From contig CAYPHY010000009.1 in NCBI GenBank assembly GCA_964410625.1, positions 62,001 through 126,000 on the forward strand: 64,000 nt of DNA. Direction: 5' to 3'. The DNA is from CAYPHY01 sp964410625 (GTDB taxonomy: Bacteria > Chloroflexota > Anaerolineae > Promineifilales > Promineifilaceae). Shown piece after piece: positions 1-7,917 of this stretch; position 1 is the first letter of the stretch; each line of letters opens with the position of its first letter. The notes under the pieces are model-generated. The model ran no database searches and had not been told where the DNA came from. It saw only the letters and a program-made list of their open reading frames with translations. A program made the position numbers and the translations under genes.

Positions 1-96
1 ATTAACACGAATTAACGCGAATGTTCACCTTGTTTTCGTCGAAAAAATGCGCTAATCCGTTTGTTTGCTCATCCGTTGTAGTCAGCGAGAAAACAA

Positions 97-564
97 ATGG
101 CGGCCGACAAAATCTTATCCCAGAAACAGTTCTTACACACCCTGCCGGATGCAACTACTCCCCATTTGCCTCTGGAACTACAAGGGATTCAAGTGCGGCG
201 ACCGTGGCAATGGCTGATACAGCTACACTACGGCGACCCCAGCCTGCACTTTGAAGTTTCCCATGTCTCGCGGCTCAATGGCTGGGAGTTGGGTTTCCAC
301 TGCGAGTCACGCGATCACCAGCTAAATTATATCCTTCTGAAGGGATTTCAAGCGCATCTGGTGGAAATCAAAGATACGCTCGGTGATCAAATAGAGGCGG
401 AGATGTGGGACAAGGGCTGGACGAAGATATATGAAGTTTACCCAGGGAAAACAATGACAACGGAGTATCAGGCCAATGTCGGCCGTCGCCTGGCGGAAAT
501 CATTTGTTGCTTGCAGCCGATCTTTGCGGAGTTGAGGAGCGAGACTGAGAGACTGAGAGATTAG
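97..564 (+). CDS. Hypothetical protein, 155 aa
   Basis: No family is recognised. The protein is soluble, with no signal peptide or membrane segment, rich in Trp and His (for example RRPWQWLIQLHYGD near residue 34), and looks like a small mixed alpha/beta domain. The start at 97 follows only a weak purine stretch. Upstream lies the right half of a 'cacgaat' type repeat, so any upstream partner is outside the window. The C-terminal tail (RSETERLRD) is encoded by an AGACTGAG-type word repeat that continues into the convergent riboflavin gene, so the tail was probably supplied by the repeat. Codon usage and CGGCCG content match the neighbours, which supports a real gene. Confidence 0.6.
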   Translation: MAADKILSQKQFLHTLPDATTPHLPLELQGIQVRRPWQWLIQLHYGDPSLHFEVSHVSRLNGWELGFHCESRDHQLNYILLKGFQAHLVEIKDTLGDQIEAEMWDKGWTKIYEVYPGKTMTTEYQANVGRRLAEIICCLQPIFAELRSETERLRD

Positions 565-605
565 GAGATTATAGTCGCTCAGTCTCCCAGTCGCTCACTC
601 TCTTG
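542..605. repeat. Heptamer-word hairpin (gagact/gagatt family) at a convergent gene junction
   Basis: Tandem words of the form GAGACT and GAGATT on the left face their complements (AGTCTCCCAGTCGCTCACTC) on the right, giving an imperfect hairpin. It encodes the C-terminal tails and stop codons of both convergent genes. Related words occur at 13800-13845 and inside leuS at 23424-23470. Confidence 0.7.
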
Positions 606-2012
606 CTCTTTCCACACCACATCCCCAACCAGCACTAACTCTTCACCAAATGCTTGATAATGGATGTGGTGAAGTTGGGGGAGGGGCAGCGTGTTTAGCC
701 GCCCGTTGTTCTGGATGGCGGGAAGGCCGCCCATCAGTCGCGGGGCGATGGTTACAATCAGGCGGTCAACCAGGTGTTGGGTCAGGAAGCTGGTGATCAC
801 CGCCGAACCCCCCTCGACCATTAGATTGATGATCCCTTGTTGCGTGAGCAATTGCAGCATCGCTCGTAGGTCAACTTGCCCTTGAAGCGTAGCTGGCAGG
901 CGAAAGACATGCGCACCCGCCGCTTCCAACTCTAGTTGGCGTTGGGGGTCGGCCGCTTCCGTGGTCATAATCCACGGCCGGTGGCTGGGGTGGTGCAGCA
1001 ATCTGGTCTTCAAAGGAAAGCGGAGCTGGCTATCAACAACGACCGGCTGCGGGTTCGCGCCTTCAACCAGGCGCACCGTCAACTGCGGATCATCTACCAA
1101 CACCGTGCCAATGCCAACCAGGATTGCATCATGGGCAGCGCGAAGCTGGTGGGTCAGTCGCAACGTCTCCGGGCCGCTAATCGCCGTCTGCTGCCCTTTC
1201 CCGGCCGTGATCGAACCATCCAGGCTTTGGGCATAGCTCAGCGTGACAAAGGGGCGGTTGCTGGCCGACGCTTTTTGCTGCTCCCCCCCGGCTACTTCCG
1301 TACGCTCTGAAACGCCCAGACTGAAGCGATTAAAATTGAGTAGGTGGTGCATCCGGCGCATTTTGGCATTGAGGTAGGCGATATTTTCCGGGTTGGCGGC
1401 CGTTTGCAACGGAACACGCGCGGTGATCGTCAGTCCAGCTTGTTGCAATCCTTCGATCTTATCCGGGTTGTTGGTCAACAGGCGTAATGAGGAAATGCCG
1501 AGATCGCGCAGGATGAGCGCGGCCACCGTATAGTCGCGAGCGTCCGGCTCGTGACCGAGTATCAAATTCGCGTCAACCGTATCATAGCCCATGTCTTGCA
1601 AGTTATAGGCCCGCAACTTGTCCAGCAGGCCGATTCCCCGCCCTTCCTGGCGCAGATAGACGATGATCCCCTGTCCTTCGGCGGCAATCAGGCGCATCGC
1701 CGCCGCTAATTGCGGGCCGCAGTCACAACGCAACGAGCCTAATACATCACCGGTGAAACACTCGGAATGGACACGCACCAGGATGTTGGCCGGTGTGGAT
1801 CCATTGGGCGATGGGGATGTTCCTACTTCCGCAAGGGGCATAGCCCCCGGCATATCGCCCGGCAACCCGCCGACGATCAGCGCCAGATGTTCCTTATCAT
1901 CCTGATTGTTGGTGTATAGGCAAAGCTGGAACTCACCCACGTCGGTGGGGATGCGAGCGCAAGTCATCCGTTGCACAGTGAAAGCGTCCATAGGACGGGA
2001 AGGCTCAGCCAT
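579..2012 (-). CDS. ribA: Bifunctional GTP cyclohydrolase II / RibD-type reductase
   Basis: Riboflavin biosynthesis enzyme, cytosolic. Residues 10-225 are GTP cyclohydrolase II, with zinc ligands C85, C96 and C98 (ECFTGDVLGSLRCDCG) and the RQEGRGIGL motif at 121-129. Residues 254-475 are the RibD C-terminal NADPH-dependent reductase (SLDGS, GIGTVLVDDP, MVEGGSA). There is no deaminase domain and no DHBP synthase, so this is neither RibBA nor a full RibD. I chose the ATG at 2012, which overlaps the rlmB-like stop by 8 nt; an ATG at 1991 is the alternative, and the longer frame back to 2096 runs deep into the upstream gene. A low-complexity insertion (about residues 54-75) precedes the zinc site. 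The tail ESERLGD comes from a word repeat. Confidence 0.92.
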   Translation of the reverse strand: MAEPSRPMDAFTVQRMTCARIPTDVGEFQLCLYTNNQDDKEHLALIVGGLPGDMPGAMPLAEVGTSPSPNGSTPANILVRVHSECFTGDVLGSLRCDCGPQLAAAMRLIAAEGQGIIVYLRQEGRGIGLLDKLRAYNLQDMGYDTVDANLILGHEPDARDYTVAALILRDLGISSLRLLTNNPDKIEGLQQAGLTITARVPLQTAANPENIAYLNAKMRRMHHLLNFNRFSLGVSERTEVAGGEQQKASASNRPFVTLSYAQSLDGSITAGKGQQTAISGPETLRLTHQLRAAHDAILVGIGTVLVDDPQLTVRLVEGANPQPVVVDSQLRFPLKTRLLHHPSHRPWIMTTEAADPQRQLELEAAGAHVFRLPATLQGQVDLRAMLQLLTQQGIINLMVEGGSAVITSFLTQHLVDRLIVTIAPRLMGGLPAIQNNGRLNTLPLPQLHHIHYQAFGEELVLVGDVVWKEQESERLGD

Positions 2013-2790
2013 GGGCTTGGGCAAACTCAGATGTTTGGGTAAAGCCGCGTGCCTGCCAGGCGGCATAAAGCAAGATCGAACCAGCCACGGCCGCATTCAG
2101 TGATTCGATCCGGCCGCGCATCGGCAGATAAACCAGAAAATCGCAGCGTTCGCGCACCAACCGCCGTAACCCCTCCCCCTCGTGGCCGACGACAATGGCC
2201 AGCGGTAGATTTAGGTCTACTTCAGGCAGCGGCCGTGCGCTCTCCTGCAGATCAAGACCAGCCACCCACACCTCTGCCTCTTGCAATTGGCGAATCGTTT
2301 GCGCCAGGTTCGTCACCTGAGCGATCAACAGATGCTCAGAGGCTCCCACTGAATATTGAACAACGGCCGGGGTGATCTCCGGCGCACGCCGGTCCTGGAC
2401 GATGACTCCATGCACGCCACACGCTTCGGCCGTGCGCAGCAGCGTGCCGATGTTTTGTGGGCCATGCAGTAAATCGAGGATGAGCAGAAAAGGGGGTTCC
2501 TGGCGTTCGGCCGCCAACGCCAACATCGCTTGAATATCACTATAGGGATAGGGATCAACTTCGGCCAACACGCCCTGATGTTTTGGGTCGGCGGCGAACT
2601 TTTGCGCCAACTGGTTCAGTTGTTGTTTGTCGGCCGCGTTTACCCTTACGCCACGTGCTCGTGCCTCTTTGATAATCACTGTCTGCAGCGGGTCTTTCTT
2701 ATCCTTCTGGTACCACAGTTGGTGAACCAGACGACGCCCAGCACGCAGCGCTTCGAGGACAGGATGGTGGCGTGTCAGATATTCAGCCAT
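2005..2790 (-). CDS. rlmB: 23S rRNA (guanosine-2'-O-)-methyltransferase, RlmB/TrmH family
   Basis: SPOUT-fold RNA 2'-O-methyltransferase of 261 aa, the usual length for RlmB. The N-terminal substrate-binding domain (residues 1-85) starts with the family signature YLTRHHPVLEAL. All three SPOUT motifs are visible: motif 1 LLHGPQNIGTLLRTAEACG, motif 2 VVGHEGEGL, and motif 3 LPMRGRIESLNAAVAGSI, which forms the knot and SAM pocket. It probably uses SAM to methylate one guanosine of 23S rRNA; other TrmH-family targets cannot be excluded from sequence. It is the upstream member of a tight two-gene unit with the riboflavin fusion gene (8-nt overlap). Confidence 0.9.
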   Translation of the reverse strand: MAEYLTRHHPVLEALRAGRRLVHQLWYQKDKKDPLQTVIIKEARARGVRVNAADKQQLNQLAQKFAADPKHQGVLAEVDPYPYSDIQAMLALAAERQEPPFLLILDLLHGPQNIGTLLRTAEACGVHGVIVQDRRAPEITPAVVQYSVGASEHLLIAQVTNLAQTIRQLQEAEVWVAGLDLQESARPLPEVDLNLPLAIVVGHEGEGLRRLVRERCDFLVYLPMRGRIESLNAAVAGSILLYAAWQARGFTQTSEFAQAHG

Positions 2791-2814
2791 TACTATGTTT
2801 TACCACAAAGCCAC

Positions 2815-2914
2815 GGAGTGAATAGTGGTTAGTGGCGAGTGGATAGTGGAGAGTAATTTATTGCTAATCTCTAGCGCCTAATCACTGTCCACTACCCTAC
2901 TAATCACTCGTATC
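2815..2914. repeat. Word-repeat hairpin (agtggttagtgg family)
   Basis: The spacer between cysS and rlmB holds tandem AGTGG-type words (2818-2855) facing complementary CCACT/AATCACT words (2880-2912), giving a long imperfect hairpin. It ends at the cysS stop codon. No promoter for rlmB was recognised in the rest. Confidence 0.65.
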
Positions 2915-4355
2915 AGGCTAATTTCCAGGTTGTACCGTCGGCGCGATCTTCGAGGACGATGCCGAGTTCTTTGAGCTGATCACGGATACGGTCAGAAGTC
3001 GCCCAATCTTTGTTGTTGCGGGCCTGGGCGCGTAGTTCGATGAGTAAGCGTACCAGCCCATCTTCGCGCTCGGCACTGGCCCCGCTCTCCATCTGGTCGG
3101 GGATGATGCCCAGGACTTCCCCGCCTAGCTCGCGGTAGAGGGCGTCAATTGCCTGGAGCGTGTCCTGGGTCAGCGGCCGATCCTCATTTAGCAAGGCATT
3201 TACCCGGCGGGTGAACTCTTGCAGGACGGCCAATGCGGCCGGGGCGTTAAAATCATCATCCATCTTCTCAATGAACTCCGCCCGTGCCTCTTCAATGAGT
3301 TTCGCCACTTCTTCGTCAACGCCCCCTGCCGGTGCGCGGCGTATGCGGTCACGCACCAGGCTGACGGCACCCCAGATGCGTTGCCATCCTTTGTGCGCTG
3401 CCTCGACTGCTTCATCGGAGAAATCAATCGGATTGCTGTAGTGACTGGACAAAATGAAAGTACGAACCGCCTCCGGCTTCCAACGCTCCAACGCCTCCAT
3501 AATGGTCATCGTATTGCCCAGGCTCTTGCTCATCTTGATCCCATCCAGCGTCAGCGAACCGGTCAGCATCCAGTAGCGGGCAAAGGTGGCATCGTGGGCG
3601 GCCTCGCTTTGGGCGATCTCACATTCATTGTGGGGGAAGATGTTGTCAATGCCGCCACCATGAATGTCAAACGTTTCGCCCAGATATTTGGCGGCCATCG
3701 CCGAGCATTCGATGTGCCAGCCAGGGAAGCCTTCGCCCCAGGGGCTGGGCCAGCGCAAAATGTGTTCCGGCTCCGCCTTTTTCCAGAGGGCAAAGTCGGC
3801 CGGGTGGTTCTTTTCTTCACGCACCGCCACCCGCGCCCCTTCTTCGAGGTCTTCGATGACACGGCCGCTCAACTTGCCATACTCCGGGAAAGAGGAAACA
3901 TCAAAATAGACTGAGCCATCCACCACATAGGCGTGTTCTTCGGCAATCAGCTTTTCGATCATCGCGATCTGTTCAGGCACGTGGGCGCTGGCGCGGGGGC
4001 TGATGTCCGGCCGTTGCACCCCCAACGCATCCATATCGGTGAAATATTGGCGGGTGTAGGTCTCGACCACTTGCATCGGCTTGGCCGACATCTGCCGCGC
4101 TTTCCTCAGGATGCGATCTTCGCCGGTGTCGAGCATGTGGCCGACATCGGTGATATTTTGGACATACAGCACATCATAGCCGCGATAGCGCAGATAGCGG
4201 ACGATGACATCAAAGCTGACATAGGTTTTCGCATGACCAAGATGGCTATAGTCATAGACCGTTGGCCCGCAGACGTAGATGTTGACTTTCCCTTCCGTCA
4301 GCGGCACAAACTCTTCTTTTTGTCGTGTTAATACGTTGTAGATTTTCAATGACAT
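2913..4355 (-). CDS. cysS: Cysteinyl-tRNA synthetase
   Basis: Class I aminoacyl-tRNA synthetase of 480 aa that charges tRNA-Cys; cytosolic and essential. The HIGH motif appears as HLGH (SHLGHAKTY, about residue 38) after the zinc ligand in YVCGPTVYDYSHLGH (C29). Further zinc ligands lie in WHIECSAMA and FPHNECEIAQSE, and the KMSKS loop is intact (IKMSKSLGN, about residue 276). The DALR-type anticodon domain (LLIELRAQARNNKDWATSD) completes a full-length enzyme. It starts at 4355 and is flanked on both sides by word-repeat hairpins. It is separated from the upstream PIN-TRAM gene by about 90 bp that consist almost entirely of repeat. Confidence 0.97.
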   Translation of the reverse strand: MSLKIYNVLTRQKEEFVPLTEGKVNIYVCGPTVYDYSHLGHAKTYVSFDVIVRYLRYRGYDVLYVQNITDVGHMLDTGEDRILRKARQMSAKPMQVVETYTRQYFTDMDALGVQRPDISPRASAHVPEQIAMIEKLIAEEHAYVVDGSVYFDVSSFPEYGKLSGRVIEDLEEGARVAVREEKNHPADFALWKKAEPEHILRWPSPWGEGFPGWHIECSAMAAKYLGETFDIHGGGIDNIFPHNECEIAQSEAAHDATFARYWMLTGSLTLDGIKMSKSLGNTMTIMEALERWKPEAVRTFILSSHYSNPIDFSDEAVEAAHKGWQRIWGAVSLVRDRIRRAPAGGVDEEVAKLIEEARAEFIEKMDDDFNAPAALAVLQEFTRRVNALLNEDRPLTQDTLQAIDALYRELGGEVLGIIPDQMESGASAEREDGLVRLLIELRAQARNNKDWATSDRIRDQLKELGIVLEDRADGTTWKLA

Positions 4356-4368
4356 ATGAACTCCGAAG

Positions 4369-4441
4369 AAAGGATGAGGGATGAAGGCTGAAGGATGATT
4401 TATATTTCCTTCCCTCCCTCAGCCCTCATCCTTCATCCTTA
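4369..4441. repeat. Word-repeat hairpin (ggatgag/ggatgaa family)
   Basis: Words GGATGAG, GGATGAA and GGCTGAA in tandem (4370-4397) are followed, after a short AT-rich loop, by their complements CCCTCAGCCCTCATCCTT. The same words recur in tandem without a right arm at 18918-18953 and 19352-19377. Confidence 0.75.
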
Positions 4442-4443
4442 TT

Positions 4444-5517
4444 TTAGAGCTTTGCAAAAATCATCCGCCCGGCCGTTGTTTGCAACACTTTGGTAACGAT
4501 CACATTTTCGGTACGACTGATCATTTTGACGCCGTCCTCAACGACCACCATCGTTCCATCTTCCAGATAACCAACCCCCTGTCCATACTCCTTGCCTTCC
4601 TGGATAATCTTGACGGTGAGTTCCTCGCCGGGTAGATAGGCAACCTTCACCGCGTTGGCAAGGTCGTTGATGTTCAAAACTGTAATCCCTTGTAATTCGG
4701 CCACCCGGTTGAGGTTGTAGTCGTTGGTCATAATTGGACAACTGAGGCGACGCGCAAGGATGACCAGTTTGCTATCGGCATCGCGCTCGTGGGGAATGTC
4801 TTCATCGGAAAAGCGAATTGGCACGGCCGAATTATTCTGCAAGATACCCAACACCTCTAGTCCGCGACGGCCGCGATTACGGCGCAGACTGTCGGCACTG
4901 TCGGCGATATGCTGTAGCTCTTTGAGGATGAAGTTGGGGACGACCAGCGTGCCGCGAATGAAGCCAGTGCGGCTGATGTCGGTGATGCGGCCGTCAATAA
5001 TCACACTGGTATCGAGCAAGATGAGATTTTCAGCCACGGGGGCTGGCTCTTTTACCTCTTTATCCCGTTCCCGGCTGCCGGGCCGTAATGAGCCAACAAA
5101 GTTTTGCAAATCTTTATAGCGCGTCATCAGCAGGGCGGCACTGAGGTAGCACAGCCCTAACGCCGAGGCGAGCGGCAGCACTTCCCGAAAAGGGGAGGGT
5201 AGCTGCGATAGGGGGATGGAGAAGAGCGCGGCGGCGATTAATCCCAGAAAAATACCGATGATCAGCGGCACCAGGCGGTCCGGCGGCATGATTGAAAGTG
5301 ATTGACGAATACGGCCGATCGGCCGGATGGTCAACATTGGCGTAAAGGCAAAGCCGATCAACGCGCCCAGAATGCCAAAGGCAATGATGTAATAAATGGG
5401 ATCAATGGCCCAGGTCCCAGCCAGCATGGCCGACACCTGGTTGCCGATGACTGCCAGAATACCTGCACCCAGAATGGCGCCAATAATACGTGCTAATAAT
5501 TCGGTTCGACTGTTCAT
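4444..5517 (-). CDS. Membrane-anchored PIN-TRAM domain protein (YacL-like)
   Basis: Protein of 357 aa. Residues 1-135 hold four predicted membrane segments (about 7-30, 38-60, 85-105 and 115-132). A PIN ribonuclease-fold domain follows, with acidic active-site residues visible in LILLDTSVIIDGRI (about 165), RDADSKLVILAR and MTNDYNLNR. The C-terminal 70 residues (VKIIQEGKEYGQGVGYLEDG onward) are a TRAM RNA-binding domain. The architecture matches the YacL/PilT N-terminus family found widely in Gram-positives, Chloroflexota and cyanobacteria, whose exact role is unsettled; a membrane-tethered RNase is the reasonable inference. The start at 5517 lies about 30 nt downstream of a perfect terminator hairpin on the same strand. 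Confidence 0.88.
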   Translation of the reverse strand: MNSRTELLARIIGAILGAGILAVIGNQVSAMLAGTWAIDPIYYIIAFGILGALIGFAFTPMLTIRPIGRIRQSLSIMPPDRLVPLIIGIFLGLIAAALFSIPLSQLPSPFREVLPLASALGLCYLSAALLMTRYKDLQNFVGSLRPGSRERDKEVKEPAPVAENLILLDTSVIIDGRITDISRTGFIRGTLVVPNFILKELQHIADSADSLRRNRGRRGLEVLGILQNNSAVPIRFSDEDIPHERDADSKLVILARRLSCPIMTNDYNLNRVAELQGITVLNINDLANAVKVAYLPGEELTVKIIQEGKEYGQGVGYLEDGTMVVVEDGVKMISRTENVIVTKVLQTTAGRMIFAKL

Positions 5518-5546
5518 ACTTCCCTATTGTGGAGAAGCCTGGAAAC

Positions 5547-5578
5547 AAAAAAGTGAACGTACTTCCCCGCACGTTCAC
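5547..5578 (-). terminator. Intrinsic terminator or attenuator ahead of the PIN-TRAM gene
   Basis: Read on the minus strand, a perfect 8-bp stem GTGAACGT / ACGTTCAC with a 10-nt loop is followed directly by six T residues. It lies about 30 nt upstream of the start codon of the PIN-TRAM gene. With no minus-strand gene immediately upstream, it may be a leader attenuator rather than a plain gene-end terminator. Confidence 0.6.
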
Positions 5579-6017
5579 CACTGTGATCACCTTGATCCGC
5601 GAACATCCACCAAAACCGGCCACAGTTGTTTACTGGTCTATATCTCTACTATTTATAGAGGTTGACGGTAGGCGGCCGGGCGGGTTTTGGTTGTTAATCG
5701 CGCATATCCATGAGCGGCTTTTTCAATAAGGCTACCCCGGAGCACAAGCAAGACGGCCGTTTGCTTCTGGAATCAAGATAAGATCGAAAATGATGAACGT
5801 ACATGATAATAAATGAAATAATGATAATAAGAAATGTTAGCACAGCGAAGGAGTATCAGCAACCACAGGAAATAGGAAAATCACGCCATGAAAAAGGTTC
5901 TTAGGAATGTATCCACTGCATATTGCGAACCGTTTGAGCGCTAGTTAGAATAACCTAGGAATATTCATGTTTTTGTGCATAGCGTCCTGGCTTGAGCTTC
6001 AAACTAAGGAAAATAGA
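5579..6017. other. Divergent intergenic region
   Basis: About 440 bp between the PIN-TRAM gene (minus) and the sensor kinase (plus). Apart from the terminator at its left edge it is AT-rich at the right (a run of ATAATAA-type sequence near 5800-5835). I found no ORF, no convincing promoter and no repeat element. Confidence 0.5.
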
Positions 6018-7235
6018 ATGATGCAGGAAATAGTCCAACAGGAATTTAAGCAGGTATCAATGAACGGATTTTCACAATTTCCTGGTGAAGCGGCGTTTCA
6101 ACGATTGTTGGATAAGCTGCCAGCCGGGGCCTATATGTGTGACGCCGATGGGTTGATTACCTATTTCAATCGGCGTGCTGTTGACGTGTGGGGGCGGGAG
6201 CCAATATTGAACAGCCCTGAAGATCGATTCTGTGGATCGTTTAAGCTATTTGCAACGGATGGCTCACCCATCCCCCATGACCAATGCTGGATGGCGCTGG
6301 CATTGCGCAACAGCACTGAATACAACGGGTACGAAATCATCATTGAGCGGCCGGACGGCCGCCGCCTTACCGCGCTGGCTTATGCCAGTCCACTTTACGA
6401 TGCGACCGGAAAAATGATGGGAGCGGTGAATGTGCTGGCCGACATCAGCGAACGCAAGCAAGCGGAGGAAGAGCGGGAACGGCTTCTTCTTGAATTGAAC
6501 AGAGAACGGACCCAGCTTAAAGAGCTCACTGAAACGCTTGAGGAGCGTGTTTTGAAGCGTACCGCTCAAGTTCATGATTTGGTGTTGGCACTTAATCTGG
6601 CGGAAGAGCGTGAACGCGGCCGTATGGCGGAGATCCTCCACAACGATTTGCAGCAACTACTCTACAGCCAGTTGATGCGAATGGAAGTATTGCGTCAGAG
6701 CCTCCCCGCCGAGCAAAGCGACACGCTGTCTGAGCTGCTTGCTGGGATGGTTGAACAGCTTAACCAGGCTGTTCACATGACGCGCACGCTTACTTCCGAA
6801 CTGAATCCGCCTAAGATGGAAACTAACTATCTGGTCGAAGCGCTCGAATGGCTGGGCCAGCATATGGAGCAAGCTCATGGCCTGAAGGTCGTGTTCACCA
6901 CACACGGTGATCCGCTGATCATCAGCAACGAAGCACGGACGCTCCTCTTGCAAATCGTGAGCGAGTTACTGTTCAACGTTGTCAAACACGCCCGTACTGA
7001 TCAGGCCCGCCTCAAACTATCCCGGGACCAAAGTCTCTTCACGATTTCCATTGAGGATAAGGGCGCAGGCTTTGATCTGTCTGCGCTTTCGGCCAATCCG
7101 TTGGAACAAAGTGGCCTGGGCATTCGCAGTGTCTCTGATCGTTTGGCGCTTATTGGCGGCCGTCTTGAGATTGATACGGCTCTCGGAGCCGGAACAAGCG
7201 TAACTATCACGGTCCCCGCTCTCCAACCCTTTTAG
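6018..7235 (+). CDS. PAS-domain sensor histidine kinase, HisKA_3/NarL-partner type
   Basis: Cytoplasmic sensor kinase of 405 aa without membrane segments. A PAS domain (about residues 25-145) ends with the typical VNVLADISERKQAEEERERLL. A coiled coil leads into a HisKA_3 dimerisation domain whose phospho-acceptor His lies in EILHNDLQQLL. The GHKL ATPase domain shows an N-box (LLFNVVKHA), G1 box (DKGAGFDLS) and G2 box (GLGIRSVSDRL). I chose ATG 6018 over an upstream ATG at 5967 because TAAGGA sits 7 nt before it. A receiver-domain gene follows 110 bp downstream on the same strand and is the obvious partner. The PAS ligand cannot be told. Confidence 0.9.
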   Translation: MMQEIVQQEFKQVSMNGFSQFPGEAAFQRLLDKLPAGAYMCDADGLITYFNRRAVDVWGREPILNSPEDRFCGSFKLFATDGSPIPHDQCWMALALRNSTEYNGYEIIIERPDGRRLTALAYASPLYDATGKMMGAVNVLADISERKQAEEERERLLLELNRERTQLKELTETLEERVLKRTAQVHDLVLALNLAEERERGRMAEILHNDLQQLLYSQLMRMEVLRQSLPAEQSDTLSELLAGMVEQLNQAVHMTRTLTSELNPPKMETNYLVEALEWLGQHMEQAHGLKVVFTTHGDPLIISNEARTLLLQIVSELLFNVVKHARTDQARLKLSRDQSLFTISIEDKGAGFDLSALSANPLEQSGLGIRSVSDRLALIGGRLEIDTALGAGTSVTITVPALQPF

Positions 7236-7346
7236 GCGGACTACAAGAACACTTCCAGAAACCCGATTGCTAGATACTAAAACACATCCTGTAACTTACT
7301 TGATTGTTTATATTTGCAACTTAGTGTCAGTGAAATCAATCGCCTC

Positions 7347-7715
7347 ATGGCTTATCGTATCTTTATCGTTGAAGATCACCCTCGAATGCGCGAGACTTAT
7401 AGGCTCTTTATCAGGGCCACCTCTGAGTTGGAAATCTGCGGTATCGTTGCTACCGCGGCCGAGGCCCTGACTGAGATCCCACAGCAAGACCCCGATCTAG
7501 TCATCGTAGACATCTCGCTTCCCGATATGAACGGTGTTGAGCTTACGCGACAGCTTCACCAGCAGTATCCCGCGCTGCCGATCATCATCGTTTCTGGTCA
7601 TGAGGCTGGTAGCTTTGCCAGTGCTGTTGCGGAGGCAGGAGCCAGGAGTTACATCAATAAGCAGGCTGCTTATTCGGACCTGATTCCCACTATCTATGAA
7701 ATTTTGGAGAATTAG
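7347..7715 (+). CDS. Stand-alone response-regulator receiver domain
   Basis: CheY-like receiver of 122 aa: acidic pocket in FIVEDHPRMRE, phospho-acceptor Asp in DLVIVDISLPDMNG, switch Ser in IIIVSGHEAGS and conserved Lys in YINKQAAY. The start is the first ATG (7347); the frame extends back to a TTG at 7314 without a ribosome site. HisKA_3 kinases usually pair with NarL/LuxR regulators carrying a C-terminal HTH, but this frame stops at the end of the last receiver helix. I found no HTH in the following 200 bp in any frame, which are filled with repeats. It may act by protein contact, or be a regulator that lost its output domain. Confidence 0.85.
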   Translation: MAYRIFIVEDHPRMRETYRLFIRATSELEICGIVATAAEALTEIPQQDPDLVIVDISLPDMNGVELTRQLHQQYPALPIIIVSGHEAGSFASAVAEAGARSYINKQAAYSDLIPTIYEILEN

Positions 7716-7752
7716 AGATCGAGATTCTTTACTTTTACAGGAATTACGCAAT

Positions 7753-7826
7753 TTTGACACGAATGACACGAATAACACGAATTTTGTCTTCTATTTCGTG
7801 AAATTCGTGTCATTCGTGTCGAAAAA
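7753..7826. repeat. 'cacgaat' word-repeat hairpin
   Basis: GACACGAAT words in tandem on the left face ATTCGTGTC words on the right around a short AT-rich centre, about 74 bp in all. It follows the receiver gene. The same family appears at 9070, 12254, 13846, 30190, 40212, 47393 and 55400. Confidence 0.8.
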
Positions 7827-7868
7827 AGAGTACGAACTGCATAAACTGTATAAGTCCTGTTTTACTAG

Positions 7869-7905
7869 AGAGAACCGATTTCTCACTGGAAACCCGGTTT
7901 CTAAA
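7869..7905. repeat. GAAACCGG-type palindrome
   Basis: AGAACCGATTTCT and GGAAACCCGGTTTCT lie next to each other, both near-palindromes centred on CCGG/CCGA. A better-formed copy is at 47188-47282. It sits between the convergent receiver and amidohydrolase genes. Confidence 0.5.
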
Positions 7906-7917
7906 GCTTCTGCAGTT

